Positions 27,688 through 37,909 are shown, counted from the stretch's first letter. The stretch: DNA of 64,000 bases from Lactobacillus mulieris (GCF_007095465.1 NZ_SDGL01000006.1:55605-119604); one strand, 5' to 3'. Made by a program: numbers and translations. The notes: generated by a model from the letters alone, not told the origin.

Positions 27688-27999
27688 TTAGTCAGTATAT
27701 TGATCTAAAATTTCATCTAATTTTTCTTTAGGTGTATAACCAGTAATCCGATCTACAACTTCACCATCTTTTTTAATAATTAACGTAGGAATTGCCATAA
27801 TTCCCAAATTCTTAGCTGTTGATTGATTTTCATCAACGTCCATTTTGGTAAATTTTACATCTTGGCGTTCTTCTGCCAATTGGTCAATAATTGGTGATTG
27901 CATTCGACAAGGTCCACACCAGGTTGCCCAAAAGTCAGTTAAAACTACGCCTTCCTTAGTTTCCTCAGCAAAGTTTTGATCAGTTAAAGCTTCAACCAT
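27688..27999 (-). CDS. trxA: Thioredoxin
   Basis: This 103-residue thioredoxin has the active site WCGPC preceded by FWAT, and the conserved cis-Pro in GIMAIPTL. An AGAGG site precedes the ATG. It lies downstream of mutS2 in the opposite sense of chromosomal numbering, on the same strand, with a separate 90-base intergenic region upstream of it that may carry its promoter. Confidence 0.97.
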   Translation of the reverse strand: MVEALTDQNFAEETKEGVVLTDFWATWCGPCRMQSPIIDQLAEERQDVKFTKMDVDENQSTAKNLGIMAIPTLIIKKDGEVVDRITGYTPKEKLDEILDQYTD

Positions 28000-28090
28000 T
28001 TTAACTACCTCTAATCTAAAAATAATTTTGTTTTTGAATTTGTACTTTAAGTTTATGGTTTATACTTACTTTTTGCAAGTAACTTGCTCA

Positions 28091-30451
28091 TTATTTTAAC
28101 TCAACTATAGTTGCACCATTTCCACCTTCATTAGCTGGTGCATAATTGAAACTTTTGACATGGCGGCTAGACTTCAAATATTGCCAAACTCCTTGTCTAA
28201 TTGCTCCCGTACCAATTCCGTGAACAATTACGACACTACCTAAGCCTGCTAATAAAGACGTATCCATATACCGATCTAAATTAACCATTGCTTCTTCATA
28301 GCGCTGTCCTCGTAAATCTAGCTGACTGCTTGCGTTTGCTCGATTAAGCTTTCGAGTTGTCCGGACAATTGTTTGCTTTTTCTTAGGAGCTTTACTGGCT
28401 TCTTTTTCAATATCACGATCTGTCACTTTAAGCTTAACAATCCCCATTTGAACTTCATAGTCATGTTCAGATAGTTTTTTAGTAATCGTCCCTACTTGAC
28501 CATATGATAAGACCTTAACCTGATCACCAACCGCAACATTATGACGCTTTTTTTCTCTTTTTAAAACTTTATTATTGGCTAAATTATCAGCTTCTTTGGC
28601 TAACTTATTGAAATTACCCTTAGCATCGATCAACTTGTTTTCTTTAATTGCTGCACCACTTGCTTTTTGCTTTTCTAATTCCGCAATAATCGCCTCGGCC
28701 TTTTTGCGTTTTTTAGCGACCACTTCATTAGCACGTTCATTTGCAAATTCTAATTGTTTTTGTAAGCGTTGGTTATAAATGTCTAAGCCATCTTGTAACT
28801 TCTTGAGAAGCTCCTCAGATTTCTCCAAATTTTTAGCTAAAAACTTACGCTTAGCTGTCACTTCTTTTGTTTGTTCATTTAAACGAGCAATCATTTTATT
28901 TAGTTCAGAATCAGAATCTTTAGTCAAGCTTTCAGCTTTTTTGACGACTTTCTCATTCATTCCTAAACGTCTGGTAATGGCAAATGCATTTGAATAACCT
29001 GGAATACCAACTTGTAAAAGATAAGTTGGTGTCAAATTCTTCACATCAAATTCCATTGAAGCATTAGTAGTTCGATCACGGTTATAACCATAAAGTTTAA
29101 GTTCAGGATAGTGAGTTGTTACCATGATTTTAGCACCATGTTCTCGCAACTCATCCAAAATCGCAATTGCCAAACTAGCTCCTTCTTCTGGATCCGTACC
29201 TGCCCCAATTTCATCAATTAAGACCAAAGTGTTTTTATTTACATGCTTCATGATATAAATAATGTCATTCATGTGTGATGAAAAAGTACTCAAAGATTGC
29301 TCAATAGATTGTTCATCACCAATATCAGCATAAATCTCACCAAACACGCCCACTTGACTATTTTCATTTGTGGGAATAAACAAACCAGATTGGGCCATCA
29401 ATTGAATTAAGCCCAGAGTTTTTAATGTTATTGTTTTACCACCAGTATTAGGACCAGTGATTAACATCGTGTCAAAATCAATCCCTAAACTAATATCATT
29501 TGGCACTACTTTTTCTGGATCAATCAAAGGATGTCGCGCTTGTCTTAAAAGTACTTCATGATTATCTGAAATCATTGGCTCAGAAGCTTTCATTTTTTTA
29601 GCTAATTTAGCTTTAGCTTGTAAGAAATCAAGTTCTGTCAGTGCAATGCCAATATTTCGCAATTGTTCTCTATCTTCGCCAGCTAAAGCTGATAAATGTT
29701 TTAAAATTTTGCGAATTTCTTTCCGCTCTTGAGCTAACAAACTTTGTTGTCGGTTATTTAAATTCAAAACTGCTTCTGGTTCTACGAATAAAGTTTGCCC
29801 ACTGGCACTTTGATCATGGACAACCCCACCGAGTTTTCCTTTAAATTCTTGCTTAACCGGCAATACATACCGATCATCACGAATGGTAACCAAGCCCTCT
29901 GATAAGTATTTACTCGCTGATTTAGTTAAAGAAGCCATTTTATTTTTGATTTCTTCTTCGTTAGCAGCAATATCATGTCTTAACTTGGCTAATTCGTTAG
30001 ATGCTGAATCTAGCACACTACCATCAAAATCAATTGAATGTTTTAGTTCAGATAACAATTCAGTAGGGACATCCAAATCTTCTAAAATCTTATCAATTGC
30101 CCTTAAATCAAGTTCAGCATCTACATTTTTTTCAATAAAGTCATTAATTTCTTTGGCTAATGTCAAAATAAGTAAAATATTTGCTAATTCTTCTGCATTC
30201 AAACTAGCCTTTACCTTTAAGCGCTTTAAGCTACCGTCTAAGGGCTTAAAATTAACAATAGGTAATTGTCCCCTAATCCGTAGTAAATTTGCTACAGCAC
30301 GTGTTTGAGCAAGCATTATCCTAACTTGAACAGAATTGTCACTCGGTTGTAAATCACGCGCTTGTTTTTTAGCTGTATCTGTAATTGCTTCTTGAGCTAG
30401 TTTTTCAGTAATTCGTGGATATTCTAATATTTTTAAAATCTTATGATTCAT
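28091..30451 (-). CDS. mutS2: Endonuclease MutS2
   Basis: This 786-residue MutS family paralogue lacks mismatch-recognition domain I. Walker A GPNTGGKT and the Walker B region VLIDEIGAGTDP are present. A long coiled-coil lies between about residues 510 and 620. A C-terminal Smr domain (LDLRGQRYEEA; VVIVHGIGTGAIRQG) carries nuclease activity. In Bacillota it acts on collided ribosomes and/or suppresses homologous recombination. It follows yrzB after a terminator and precedes trxA. Confidence 0.96.
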   Translation of the reverse strand: MNHKILKILEYPRITEKLAQEAITDTAKKQARDLQPSDNSVQVRIMLAQTRAVANLLRIRGQLPIVNFKPLDGSLKRLKVKASLNAEELANILLILTLAKEINDFIEKNVDAELDLRAIDKILEDLDVPTELLSELKHSIDFDGSVLDSASNELAKLRHDIAANEEEIKNKMASLTKSASKYLSEGLVTIRDDRYVLPVKQEFKGKLGGVVHDQSASGQTLFVEPEAVLNLNNRQQSLLAQERKEIRKILKHLSALAGEDREQLRNIGIALTELDFLQAKAKLAKKMKASEPMISDNHEVLLRQARHPLIDPEKVVPNDISLGIDFDTMLITGPNTGGKTITLKTLGLIQLMAQSGLFIPTNENSQVGVFGEIYADIGDEQSIEQSLSTFSSHMNDIIYIMKHVNKNTLVLIDEIGAGTDPEEGASLAIAILDELREHGAKIMVTTHYPELKLYGYNRDRTTNASMEFDVKNLTPTYLLQVGIPGYSNAFAITRRLGMNEKVVKKAESLTKDSDSELNKMIARLNEQTKEVTAKRKFLAKNLEKSEELLKKLQDGLDIYNQRLQKQLEFANERANEVVAKKRKKAEAIIAELEKQKASGAAIKENKLIDAKGNFNKLAKEADNLANNKVLKREKKRHNVAVGDQVKVLSYGQVGTITKKLSEHDYEVQMGIVKLKVTDRDIEKEASKAPKKKQTIVRTTRKLNRANASSQLDLRGQRYEEAMVNLDRYMDTSLLAGLGSVVIVHGIGTGAIRQGVWQYLKSSRHVKSFNYAPANEGGNGATIVELK

Positions 30452-30467
30452 ATTTCCTTTAACCTAT

Positions 30468-30496
30468 AAAAAAGGACCGGCCTAAACCAGTCCCTT
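30468..30496 (-). terminator. Terminator of the ireB-ruvX-yrzB unit
   Basis: A seven-pair GC-rich stem (30474-30480 with 30487-30493, one G-T pair) is followed on the minus strand by six T. It lies just after the yrzB stop and separates that operon from mutS2. Confidence 0.85.
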
Positions 30497-30499
30497 TAA

Positions 30500-30814
30500 T
30501 TATTCACCGCTTAAACGATCATCATCTAAGAATGTGTTCAAGACTCCTTGAACCATGGCCCATTCTTCATCTGATTCAATTTCATGCAAATCGCTACTTG
30601 TTACATCACCATCTGCATTTGCATCATAACTAAAAGCTTGAACTTCAATATCTTCATCTTCAGCAATTGCAGCTGGGTATAATAACACATAACTTTTATC
30701 ATAATCATCTGAATGAAAGGTGAATAAAACTTCAAATAATTCTTCATTACCTTGATCATCAATTAAGGTAATTTGGCGATCTTTATCATCACCTGGATTA
30801 ATTGTTGCTGCCAT
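30500..30814 (-). CDS. DUF1292 (YrzB-like) protein
   Basis: This 104-residue acidic protein has the DUF1292 pattern: [19 protein letters not shown], then the YVLLYP turn and [16 protein letters not shown] at the end. It is the third gene of the conserved ireB-ruvX-yrzB cluster. Its start overlaps the ruvX end by 17 bases, with an AAGGA site inside ruvX. The function is not established. Confidence 0.88.
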   Translation of the reverse strand: MAATINPGDDKDRQITLIDDQGNEELFEVLFTFHSDDYDKSYVLLYPAAIAEDEDIEVQAFSYDANADGDVTSSDLHEIESDEEWAMVQGVLNTFLDDDRLSGE

Positions 30815-31244
30815 CAGTGTTCCTTCTCTTTAAATCTAAATAATTCTGTAAAATTAAAACCGCAGCCATTTGATCAATGACTTCTTTTCTTTTTTTACGG
30901 TCATGGATTTCAGCTTCTTCAATCAAAACACGATCTGCTTCAATTGTCGTCAAACGCTCATCAGAATAAGCAACTGGCAAAGAAAATTTTTCTTCTAATC
31001 TCTTACCGTAATTCTTACTTCGATTCACACTTGCACCATCAGAACCATCCATATTTTTAGGTAGACCTAGTACAAAACCAGTTACATCATATTCTCGCAC
31101 TATTTTCTTTATTGCTTTCATACCAAAATTGTGCCGAGTTTCATCAATTGAGATTGTTTCTAGTTTTTGTGCAGTAAGCCCTAGTTCATCACTAATTGCT
31201 ACACCAACGGTCTTTGAACCAACATCAAGGCCTAATAAGCGCAT
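30798..31244 (-). CDS. ruvX: RuvX/YqgF Holliday-junction resolvase family
   Basis: This 148-residue RNase H-fold nuclease has motif [19 protein letters not shown] at the start, [13 protein letters not shown] in the middle and DERLTT with a late Asp (IDQMAA). It acts in 16S rRNA processing and possibly in junction resolution. It overlaps ireB by one base and yrzB by 17, indicating a tight operon. Confidence 0.95.
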   Translation of the reverse strand: MRLLGLDVGSKTVGVAISDELGLTAQKLETISIDETRHNFGMKAIKKIVREYDVTGFVLGLPKNMDGSDGASVNRSKNYGKRLEEKFSLPVAYSDERLTTIEADRVLIEEAEIHDRKKRKEVIDQMAAVLILQNYLDLKRRNTDGSNN

Positions 31245-31501
31245 TACTTGTCCTTACCTAAGTAACTCTTGACTAATTCCTCGATAATTTCATCACGTTC
31301 ATGTTTCAAAATCAAGTTACGTGCATCATTATGCCGAGGAATATATGCTGGGTCGCCAGAAAGTAAATATCCTACGATCTGGTTAGTTGGATTATAACCT
31401 TTTTCTTCAAGAGCATTATAAACATCTTGTAAAGTATCATAAACATTTTTGCCTTTATTTTGATTGAAATCAAAATGCATAGTTTTATCTAGCGAACTCA
31501 T
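31244..31501 (-). CDS. IreB family regulatory phosphoprotein (DUF965)
   Basis: This 85-residue protein matches Ire[11 protein letters not shown] at the N-terminus with a conserved threonine (T7) phosphorylated by the PASTA kinase IreK in enterococci, then [25 protein letters not shown] site precedes the ATG. It lies 55 bases downstream of alaS, a conserved order in Bacillota. It probably tunes the cell-wall stress response; this is extrapolated from Enterococcus. Confidence 0.92.
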   Translation of the reverse strand: MSSLDKTMHFDFNQNKGKNVYDTLQDVYNALEEKGYNPTNQIVGYLLSGDPAYIPRHNDARNLILKHERDEIIEELVKSYLGKDK

Positions 31502-31556
31502 TTTTCATTCCTCCTATGGCAATTCTACTTGAAAAACGCGGTTAAAACAATTAATT

Positions 31557-34193
31557 TTACTTGTTAATCTCGTTAATTACAGCTGTAATAGCTTCTTTAA
31601 GTCCAGCAGGATTCTTACCACCAGCCTGTGCCATGTTGGGACGGCCACCACCGCCACCACCAAAGACAGGTGCTGCAACTTTAATTAAGTTACCAGCTTT
31701 AAGTCCTTTATCTAAGGCTGCGTCAGCTAAACTAATAACCATATTAGCTTTGCCATCATTGGCACAAGCAAGTACCAAAACATCACTCTTGTTAGAAGCT
31801 TTCCAGTTATCAGCAAGTTCACGTAAATCATTCATTCCATTTACATCAGCCATAGCTGCAATAACTTTCAAGCCATTGACTTCTTGAACATTTTCAAAAA
31901 TATCGCTTGCTTTAGCTGCATTAATTTCAGATTCAAGTTCTGCGGCTTTCTTTTGACTAGCATGTAATTCTTCTTCTAGTGAAGTAATCTTAGTCTTAAT
32001 ATCTTCAACCTTAGTAGCCTTAACTTCTTGCTTAATTTCTTCAAGTAAAGCATCACGGTTAGTTAAGTATTCATAAGCTTTTTCACTTGTTACAGCTTCA
32101 ATTCTGCGCATACCTGCACCAATAGCTTGTTCAGAAATAATCTTGAAAATGCCAATTTGAGCTGTGTTAGAACAGTGTGTCCCCCCACAGAATTCAATTG
32201 AAAAGTCATTGATTTGAACAACTCGAACCTTGTCGCCATATTTACCATTGAATAAGGCTAAAGCCCCCATCTTCTTACCAGTTTCAGGATCAGTAATAGT
32301 TGTCTTAACATCAATATTTTCCCAAATTTTTTGATTAACTAAGCGCTCAACCGTTTCAATTTCGCGTGGAGTCATTGGGTCAATTGCTGTAAAGTCGAAA
32401 CGCAAGAAGTCAGGATCAACTAAAGAACCAGCTTGGTGAGTATGTTCTCCTAATACTTCACGAAGTGCAGCATGAATTAAGTGAGTTGCAGTATGTGAGT
32501 GACGCAAACCTTCACGGCGGTGAGCGTCAATCTTTAAGACATACTCTTTACCTTTTTCCATTGGTAAAACAAGATCAACAAAGTGTAAGTTTTGATCATT
32601 TGGTGCATGTTGAACATCAGTAACTTTAGCAACCAAATCACCATTTTGGTCGTAAATATCACCATGGTCCGCCACTTGTCCACCACGTTCTGCATAAAAT
32701 GGAGTCTTATCAAAGATTAAAGTAGCAGTTTCACCATCAGCTTTATCAACAAGCTTATCATCAACAACGATATCAATTAATTTAGCATGTTTTTCTTCAT
32801 AAACGCCATATTCAAATTCTGACTTATCTTTGATATTCATCAAAGTTTCGTCCTGACGTCCCATTGATTGAAGGTCACCACGAGCTTTTCTAGCACGTTC
32901 TTTTTGAGCGTCCATTTCTTTATCAAAGCCGGCCTTATCAACCTTTAAGCCTTTATCTTGAGCTGCTTCAAAAGTTAATTCATATGGGAAGCCATAAGTG
33001 TCAAATAATTTGAAGGCATCTTTACCAGAAATGGTCTTATCATCACTTGCACTAGCCTTTTCGATTAAGTCGTCAAGCAAAGAAAGGCCTGATTCAAGAG
33101 TTGCACCAAAACGATCTTCTTCATTCTTAATTACTTTTTGAATGAATGAAGCTTGCTTTAAGACTTCTGGATAGTGGCTTTCCATAATCTTACCCACAAC
33201 TGGAACTAACTTGTAAAGGAAAGCCCCATTAATGCCCAAACGCTTACCATTCAAGTCAGCACGTCTAATCAAACGACGTAATACATAGCCACGGCCTGAA
33301 TTTGATGGGAGAGCTCCATCACCGATTGCAAAGGAAACTGCCCGAACGTGGTCCGCAATAATCTTAAAGGCAATATCATCTTCTTTATTTGCACCATATT
33401 TCTTACCAGCACTCATCTTTTCAGTTTCATGAATCATTGGTAAGAATAAGTCAGTTTCAAAGTTAGTTGGAGCATCTTGTAAGATTGAAAGTACCCGTTC
33501 AAGTCCCATCCCTGTATCGATGTTCTTATGTGGTTGATCAACATATTCACCATTTGGTAAGTGATTGTATTGTGAGAACACAATGTTCCAAATTTCAAGG
33601 TAACGGGCATTTTCACCACCTGGGAAGTTTTCAGGGTCATCTTCAGCCACGTCATTGTTTTCTTGACCACGGTCATAAAAGATTTCAGTATCAGGACCAC
33701 ATGGGCCTTCACCAATATCCCAGAAGTTATCTTCTAATTTAATGATATGGTCCTTTGGCATCCCTGCTTTTTCCCAAACCTTTTGTGAGTCAACATCTTT
33801 AGGGTAGACAGTACAGAAAAGTTTGTCTTTATCTAAACCAAGCCACTTAGGACTAGTCAAAAATTCCCAAGCCCAAGGAATAGCTTCATCTCTAAAGTAA
33901 TCACCAACACTGAAGTTACCAAGCATTTCAAAGAAAGTTTGGTGACGAGCTGTTTTACCAACATTTTCAATATCGTTAGTTCTGATTGACTTTTGTGAAC
34001 TAGTAATTCGACGATTCTTAGGGACCACAGAACCATCGAAATACTTCTTCATAGTTGCAACCCCTGAGTTAATCCAAAGCAAAGTTGGATCATCTTGAGG
34101 GATTAGTGATTGTGATGGCAAAACCATGTGACCATGTTCTTTAAAGAAATCTAGGTACATTTGCCGAAACTCTGAACTTGTAAGCTTCTTCAT
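31557..34193 (-). CDS. alaS: Alanyl-tRNA synthetase
   Basis: This 878-residue class II synthetase has an N-terminal aminoacylation domain (FRQMYLDFFKEHGH; motif 2 region TSSQKSIRTNDIENVGKT), an editing domain with HTATHLIHAAL and CGGTH, and a Gly-rich C-terminal domain (FGGGGGGRPNMAQAGG). The start is the ATG at 34193, eight bases after AAGGAG. An in-frame upstream extension runs into the T-box leader and is not used. A T-box leader controls it, so expression depends on uncharged tRNA-Ala. Confidence 0.98.
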   Translation of the reverse strand: MKKLTSSEFRQMYLDFFKEHGHMVLPSQSLIPQDDPTLLWINSGVATMKKYFDGSVVPKNRRITSSQKSIRTNDIENVGKTARHQTFFEMLGNFSVGDYFRDEAIPWAWEFLTSPKWLGLDKDKLFCTVYPKDVDSQKVWEKAGMPKDHIIKLEDNFWDIGEGPCGPDTEIFYDRGQENNDVAEDDPENFPGGENARYLEIWNIVFSQYNHLPNGEYVDQPHKNIDTGMGLERVLSILQDAPTNFETDLFLPMIHETEKMSAGKKYGANKEDDIAFKIIADHVRAVSFAIGDGALPSNSGRGYVLRRLIRRADLNGKRLGINGAFLYKLVPVVGKIMESHYPEVLKQASFIQKVIKNEEDRFGATLESGLSLLDDLIEKASASDDKTISGKDAFKLFDTYGFPYELTFEAAQDKGLKVDKAGFDKEMDAQKERARKARGDLQSMGRQDETLMNIKDKSEFEYGVYEEKHAKLIDIVVDDKLVDKADGETATLIFDKTPFYAERGGQVADHGDIYDQNGDLVAKVTDVQHAPNDQNLHFVDLVLPMEKGKEYVLKIDAHRREGLRHSHTATHLIHAALREVLGEHTHQAGSLVDPDFLRFDFTAIDPMTPREIETVERLVNQKIWENIDVKTTITDPETGKKMGALALFNGKYGDKVRVVQINDFSIEFCGGTHCSNTAQIGIFKIISEQAIGAGMRRIEAVTSEKAYEYLTNRDALLEEIKQEVKATKVEDIKTKITSLEEELHASQKKAAELESEINAAKASDIFENVQEVNGLKVIAAMADVNGMNDLRELADNWKASNKSDVLVLACANDGKANMVISLADAALDKGLKAGNLIKVAAPVFGGGGGGRPNMAQAGGKNPAGLKEAITAVINEINK

Positions 34194-34202
34194 CGTTATC
34201 TC

Positions 34203-34395
34203 CTTGTATAAAAAAACACTATTGCACATATTCAAGGACGCCAACGCGCGGTACCACCTTGATTGCAACAGTGTTTGTTACCACTTTAATATCGAAATTT
34301 AAGAACTTAAAGGAGCATTTTTTACTTCTTATTAGGATTTCCCACCAAAACTTCCCTCTCTGTAAATAAGATTGGTAAAAAACATATCTTAAGCT
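34203..34395 (-). promoter_or_regulatory. T-box leader of alaS
   Basis: On the minus strand, an AGAGAGGG motif (plus 34354-34362) marks stem I and AAGGTGGTACCGCG (34247-34260) is a perfect T-box. Arms at about 34257-34275 and 34215-34237 form the terminator hairpin, followed by seven T. A GCU triplet (plus 34314-34316) is a candidate Ala specifier. The UGGU of the T-box matches an A discriminator, as in tRNA-Ala. Uncharged tRNA-Ala would stabilise the antiterminator. The T-box and terminator are clear; the specifier is inferred. Confidence 0.93.
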
Positions 34396-34402
34396 GAAAA
34401 TA

Positions 34403-34430
34403 ATTTTACTACTTAGTCATTATTTGTCAA
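34403..34430 (-). promoter_or_regulatory. alaS promoter, -35 embedded in the helicase stop
   Basis: On the minus strand, TTGACA (plus 34425-34430) is a perfect -35 and TAAAAT (34403-34408) the -10, with 16-base spacing. The -35 lies within the last codons of the upstream helicase gene (stop at 34420-34422), so transcription of alaS starts immediately after that gene. Confidence 0.8.
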
Positions 34431-35778
34431 CGCGTTTGCGTTTGCGACGACGTTTTTGAACTCTTGCTTCATGCCTTTTTTCAAGCTTCCGCTTTTGTTT
34501 AGCATCTTCAGCAATAGCCTTTTTAATTTTCTTTTTATAGCCAGGCTTTTTCTTAACTTTTGCTTTCTTAACATAGCCAATCAAACGATTGTCTAATTTA
34601 TGATTAGTTGCACTTCTTTGATTACGGCGATGATAGTGCGTTCTTTCTACTAATTCACCATTTTTCAATTCAACAAAATCGAATTGAACACCAACATGTT
34701 CTAATTGCCCTACCAAGTTCATTTCTTCTTCACGGATTAAGGTAATCGCATGCCCCTTTAATCCATTACGGCCTGTTCGACCAATTCTATGAATTACAAA
34801 CTCTAAATCTTTAGGCAATTCGTAGTTAATTACCAGACTAACACCATCAATATCAATTCCTCTAGCTGCTAAATCAGTAGCAACAACATATTGAAAATCA
34901 CCTTGGCGAACTAAACGTAAAGTTCTCTTTCTTTCTCTTTCAGTAATACCACCATGAATTTTAGCAACTCTCAATCCTTGATCCTGTAAATATTTAGCAA
35001 CTTCATCTACTTTTTGCTTAGTATTTGCAAAAACTAAGGCTAAATATGGTTGCCCCATTGTTAGCAACTTAAATAAAATATTCTTTCGATCTTTTGAACC
35101 AATATCAAGTAAATCATTTTTTATTGTTGGAGCAATAACAGCTGGATTTTCAATAATGATTCGTTCAGGCTTTTGCATATACTTCCGCAAAAAGTTATCT
35201 AACTTAACAGGAATTGTCGCAGAAAAGGCCGCAATTTGAACTGTCTTAGGCATTCGTGCTGCAACTTGGTCAATATCACCTAAAAATCCTAAATCAAGTG
35301 ACATATCTGCTTCATCAATAATAAAACACTTAGTGTTTTCTAAATTGATAATTCTTTTCTTGGCGAAATCAAGTAATCTACCAGGAGTTGCAACTATAAC
35401 TTGTGGTGCCTTACTTTCCGCTTTAGAAATTTGCCGATCACGATCACTACCACCTGCCAAAAGAGAAATTGAAATATCTAAACTACTTGCATCTCTCAAT
35501 TGACGAGCAACTGTATAAAGTTGCTGCGCTAATTCACGGCTTGGTGCGGTAACAACTACTTGAGTAGTTTGACTACTTGTAATTACTTCGTTAAGGGCTG
35601 GAATTAAGTAAGCATGAGTTTTTCCAGAACCAGTTGCCGCTTGAACTAGCATATTCTTACCTGTCAAAAAGACTGGAATAACTTCCGATTGCACCTTAGT
35701 TGGTTTTTGGAAGTTAATTTTTGCAAGACCTGCTTGAAGATTTTCGTTAATTCGTGAATCTAAAAAAATATTATTCAT
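34420..35778 (-). CDS. DEAD-box RNA helicase (CshB-like)
   Basis: This 452-residue helicase has Q motif FQKPTKVQ, motif I ATGSGKT, motif II DEAD, motif III SAT and motif VI HRIGRTGR. Both RecA-like domains are complete. A highly basic C-terminal tail (many K and R from about 400) could contact RNA. The ATG at 35778 is chosen because AAGGAAG lies seven bases before it, overlapping the nrnA end by eight bases. It probably remodels RNA with the adjacent NrnA nuclease, which degrades short oligoribonucleotides; this link is by context. Confidence 0.93.
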   Translation of the reverse strand: MNNIFLDSRINENLQAGLAKINFQKPTKVQSEVIPVFLTGKNMLVQAATGSGKTHAYLIPALNEVITSSQTTQVVVTAPSRELAQQLYTVARQLRDASSLDISISLLAGGSDRDRQISKAESKAPQVIVATPGRLLDFAKKRIINLENTKCFIIDEADMSLDLGFLGDIDQVAARMPKTVQIAAFSATIPVKLDNFLRKYMQKPERIIIENPAVIAPTIKNDLLDIGSKDRKNILFKLLTMGQPYLALVFANTKQKVDEVAKYLQDQGLRVAKIHGGITERERKRTLRLVRQGDFQYVVATDLAARGIDIDGVSLVINYELPKDLEFVIHRIGRTGRNGLKGHAITLIREEEMNLVGQLEHVGVQFDFVELKNGELVERTHYHRRNQRSATNHKLDNRLIGYVKKAKVKKKPGYKKKIKKAIAEDAKQKRKLEKRHEARVQKRRRKRKRVDK

Positions 35779-36730
35779 GTTCTTCCTTATATTTATTTGT
35801 AACATCAATTAATTCTGCAAAAATTTGTTTAATTTCTGCTTCATCTTTAGCCTTAGCACCACTTGCTAGGGCATGACCTCCACCATTATGTTTAGCAGCT
35901 AACCCATTAATTACTGGGCCCTTTGAACGATAATGTACTCGGTATGTACCATCTTCTAATTCAACAATCACACTCCAAGTCAAAATATCTTTAATTCTAC
36001 CAGGAGTTGAAACAGTAACAGAAGCTTCTTCAGTTGTAACTCCCATCTTCTTCAAATCAGCTTGAGTCAACACTGCATAAGCTGCACCTGATTTATCAAC
36101 CGTCATGTAATCTAATACACTACTTTGAAGCTTAGCTTGCTTGAAAGTTACGTCACTAATGTTTCTAGCAATTTGTGTCAAATCAATACCAGTTTTTGCA
36201 AGCATTGCTGCAATTTCAAATGTATGAGCAGTTGTTTCTGGATACATGAAACGTCCAGTATCTCCTACAATTCCCGCATAAATTGGCAAAGCAACTTCAG
36301 CTGTAATTGGCATTTTTTGACTAATTAAGAAATCGGCAATAATTTCACTAGCTGCAGGAGCTTGATCATTTACATAATATAAATCACCATAAGGATCTAC
36401 ATTAGGGTGATGGTCCATCTTAATTAAGAAATCTCCCATGTCATACCGTTGATCTGAAACACGTGGTCGATCAGCAGTATCAGTTGTAATAACTAAGGCA
36501 CCCTTATAGTCTTCATCCTTAATGTCGTCACCTTTATTAATCCAAGTTAAGTCGCCCCAATCAACACCAGCATATAAAACTCTCTTTTCTGGAAAGGCTA
36601 ATTTAATTGAGCGGCCAAGACCTGCTTGAGAACCAATTGCATCAGGATCAGGACTAATATGACGATGCAAGATAATAGTGTCGTATTCTTTAATTTTGGC
36701 ATAGATTTCATCAAAAGTAGTATTAGACAT
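35771..36730 (-). CDS. nrnA: Bifunctional oligoribonuclease/PAP phosphatase NrnA
   Basis: This 319-residue DHH/DHHA1 phosphoesterase degrades nanoRNA and pAp. DHH-family motifs are visible: HRHISPDPDAIGSQ, TTDTADRPR, MDHHPN and the C-terminal GGGHALASGA (DHHA1). An AAAGGAG site is 10 bases before the ATG. Its end overlaps the helicase start by eight bases, so the two are coupled. Confidence 0.94.
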   Translation of the reverse strand: MSNTTFDEIYAKIKEYDTIILHRHISPDPDAIGSQAGLGRSIKLAFPEKRVLYAGVDWGDLTWINKGDDIKDEDYKGALVITTDTADRPRVSDQRYDMGDFLIKMDHHPNVDPYGDLYYVNDQAPAASEIIADFLISQKMPITAEVALPIYAGIVGDTGRFMYPETTAHTFEIAAMLAKTGIDLTQIARNISDVTFKQAKLQSSVLDYMTVDKSGAAYAVLTQADLKKMGVTTEEASVTVSTPGRIKDILTWSVIVELEDGTYRVHYRSKGPVINGLAAKHNGGGHALASGAKAKDEAEIKQIFAELIDVTNKYKEEHE

Positions 36731-36793
36731 AATAATGTGCTCCTTTATGTTTAAATAAACTCAATATAAATTCTATCAGATAAAGAATATATT

Positions 36794-37909
36794 TTACCAA
36801 TCAGTTGAAAATAAACCAAGATTTATTTCCGTATAGCGGTTATTTTCAAGCTGGCTAACACTAATTCCAAGCAGACGAATGCCAGCGGTCCGATAATCAA
36901 TTTGATTAAGTAACTCATAACTAGCTTGATAAATTATCTGCTCATCATTGGTAAATTGAGATAAAGTTTTACGCTTAGTTTTAGTAACAAAATCAGGCGT
37001 TCGCACCTTAATTGTTACTACCTTACCTTGCAACTTTTTTTCTTTTAATTGCTTACTAATACTCTCAGCAAAATTCCTTAAATTCCGCAAAATTTCATTT
37101 TGATCAAATAATACTGGCAAAAAAGTATTTTCTTTTCCAATTGATTTTCGTTTACGTTGCGCCTTAACAGGCGAGAAATCAATTCCATGTGCATGAAGCG
37201 CTAGTTGATAACCGAATTTTCCAAATAATGTAGTTAACTCTTTTACTGTTAGTTTCTGTAAATCCTTACCAGTTTTTAATCCCAATGCTTGAAAAGTACC
37301 TTGGGTCTTTTTTCCAACGCCAGGAAATTTTTTTATTGGCTGGTCTGCAAGAAAAGTCAGGGCTTCTTGAGGCAGAATCACACTTCTTCCAAAAGGCTTA
37401 GCATATTCAGACCCCATTTTGGCTAAGAACTTATTGTAACTCACACCAAAGCTAGCTCCTAGCTGTAACTCCTTGTAAATTCTCTCTTGCATATAACTGC
37501 CCAGTTCAATAGCACTATAATTTCCTAGTTTATTACTGGTTACATCCATATATGCTTCATCTAAAGCGACACTTTCCACTTGATCAGTTACAGCATGCAT
37601 AATTTCATGAACTTGAGCTGAAACTTGGCGATACTTATCAAAATTAGGTGTAACAAAAACCAGCTTATCCTTGGGAATTCTTTTAACAGCTTCAATTGCT
37701 GGCATTGCTGAATTTATCCCATATTGCCGAGCTAAATAATTAGCAGTAGCAACTACACCATGTCCATTATATTCACGAGGATCATGAGCAATTACTAAAG
37801 CCTTATTTTTTAAAGCTGGATTATCTCTCATTTCAACTGATGCATAAAATGCATCCATATCTAAATGAATAATTTTACGATGAAAATCATTTTTGGGAAG
37901 TAAATCCAT
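36794..37909 (-). CDS. dinB: DNA polymerase IV (Y family)
   Basis: This 371-residue translesion polymerase has catalytic motifs HLDMDAFYASVEMRDNP and SVALDEAYMDVT, a helix-hairpin-helix [16 protein letters not shown], and a little-finger domain. The C-terminus ends at INLGLFSTDW, and no clear sliding-clamp motif is visible, although the final residues are the usual place. Its start overlaps the zwf stop by one base. It contributes lesion bypass and mutagenesis. Confidence 0.96.
   Translation of the reverse strand: MDLLPKNDFHRKIIHLDMDAFYASVEMRDNPALKNKALVIAHDPREYNGHGVVATANYLARQYGINSAMPAIEAVKRIPKDKLVFVTPNFDKYRQVSAQVHEIMHAVTDQVESVALDEAYMDVTSNKLGNYSAIELGSYMQERIYKELQLGASFGVSYNKFLAKMGSEYAKPFGRSVILPQEALTFLADQPIKKFPGVGKKTQGTFQALGLKTGKDLQKLTVKELTTLFGKFGYQLALHAHGIDFSPVKAQRKRKSIGKENTFLPVLFDQNEILRNLRNFAESISKQLKEKKLQGKVVTIKVRTPDFVTKTKRKTLSQFTNDEQIIYQASYELLNQIDYRTAGIRLLGISVSQLENNRYTEINLGLFSTDW

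Noticed and set aside
28575..30308. Plus-strand reading frames across mutS2
   Set aside because: All are shadows of the mutS2 gene with no binding sites and no family features.
34194..34268. N-terminal extension of alaS to 34268
   Set aside because: It runs back into the T-box terminator, and the strong binding site lies before 34193.
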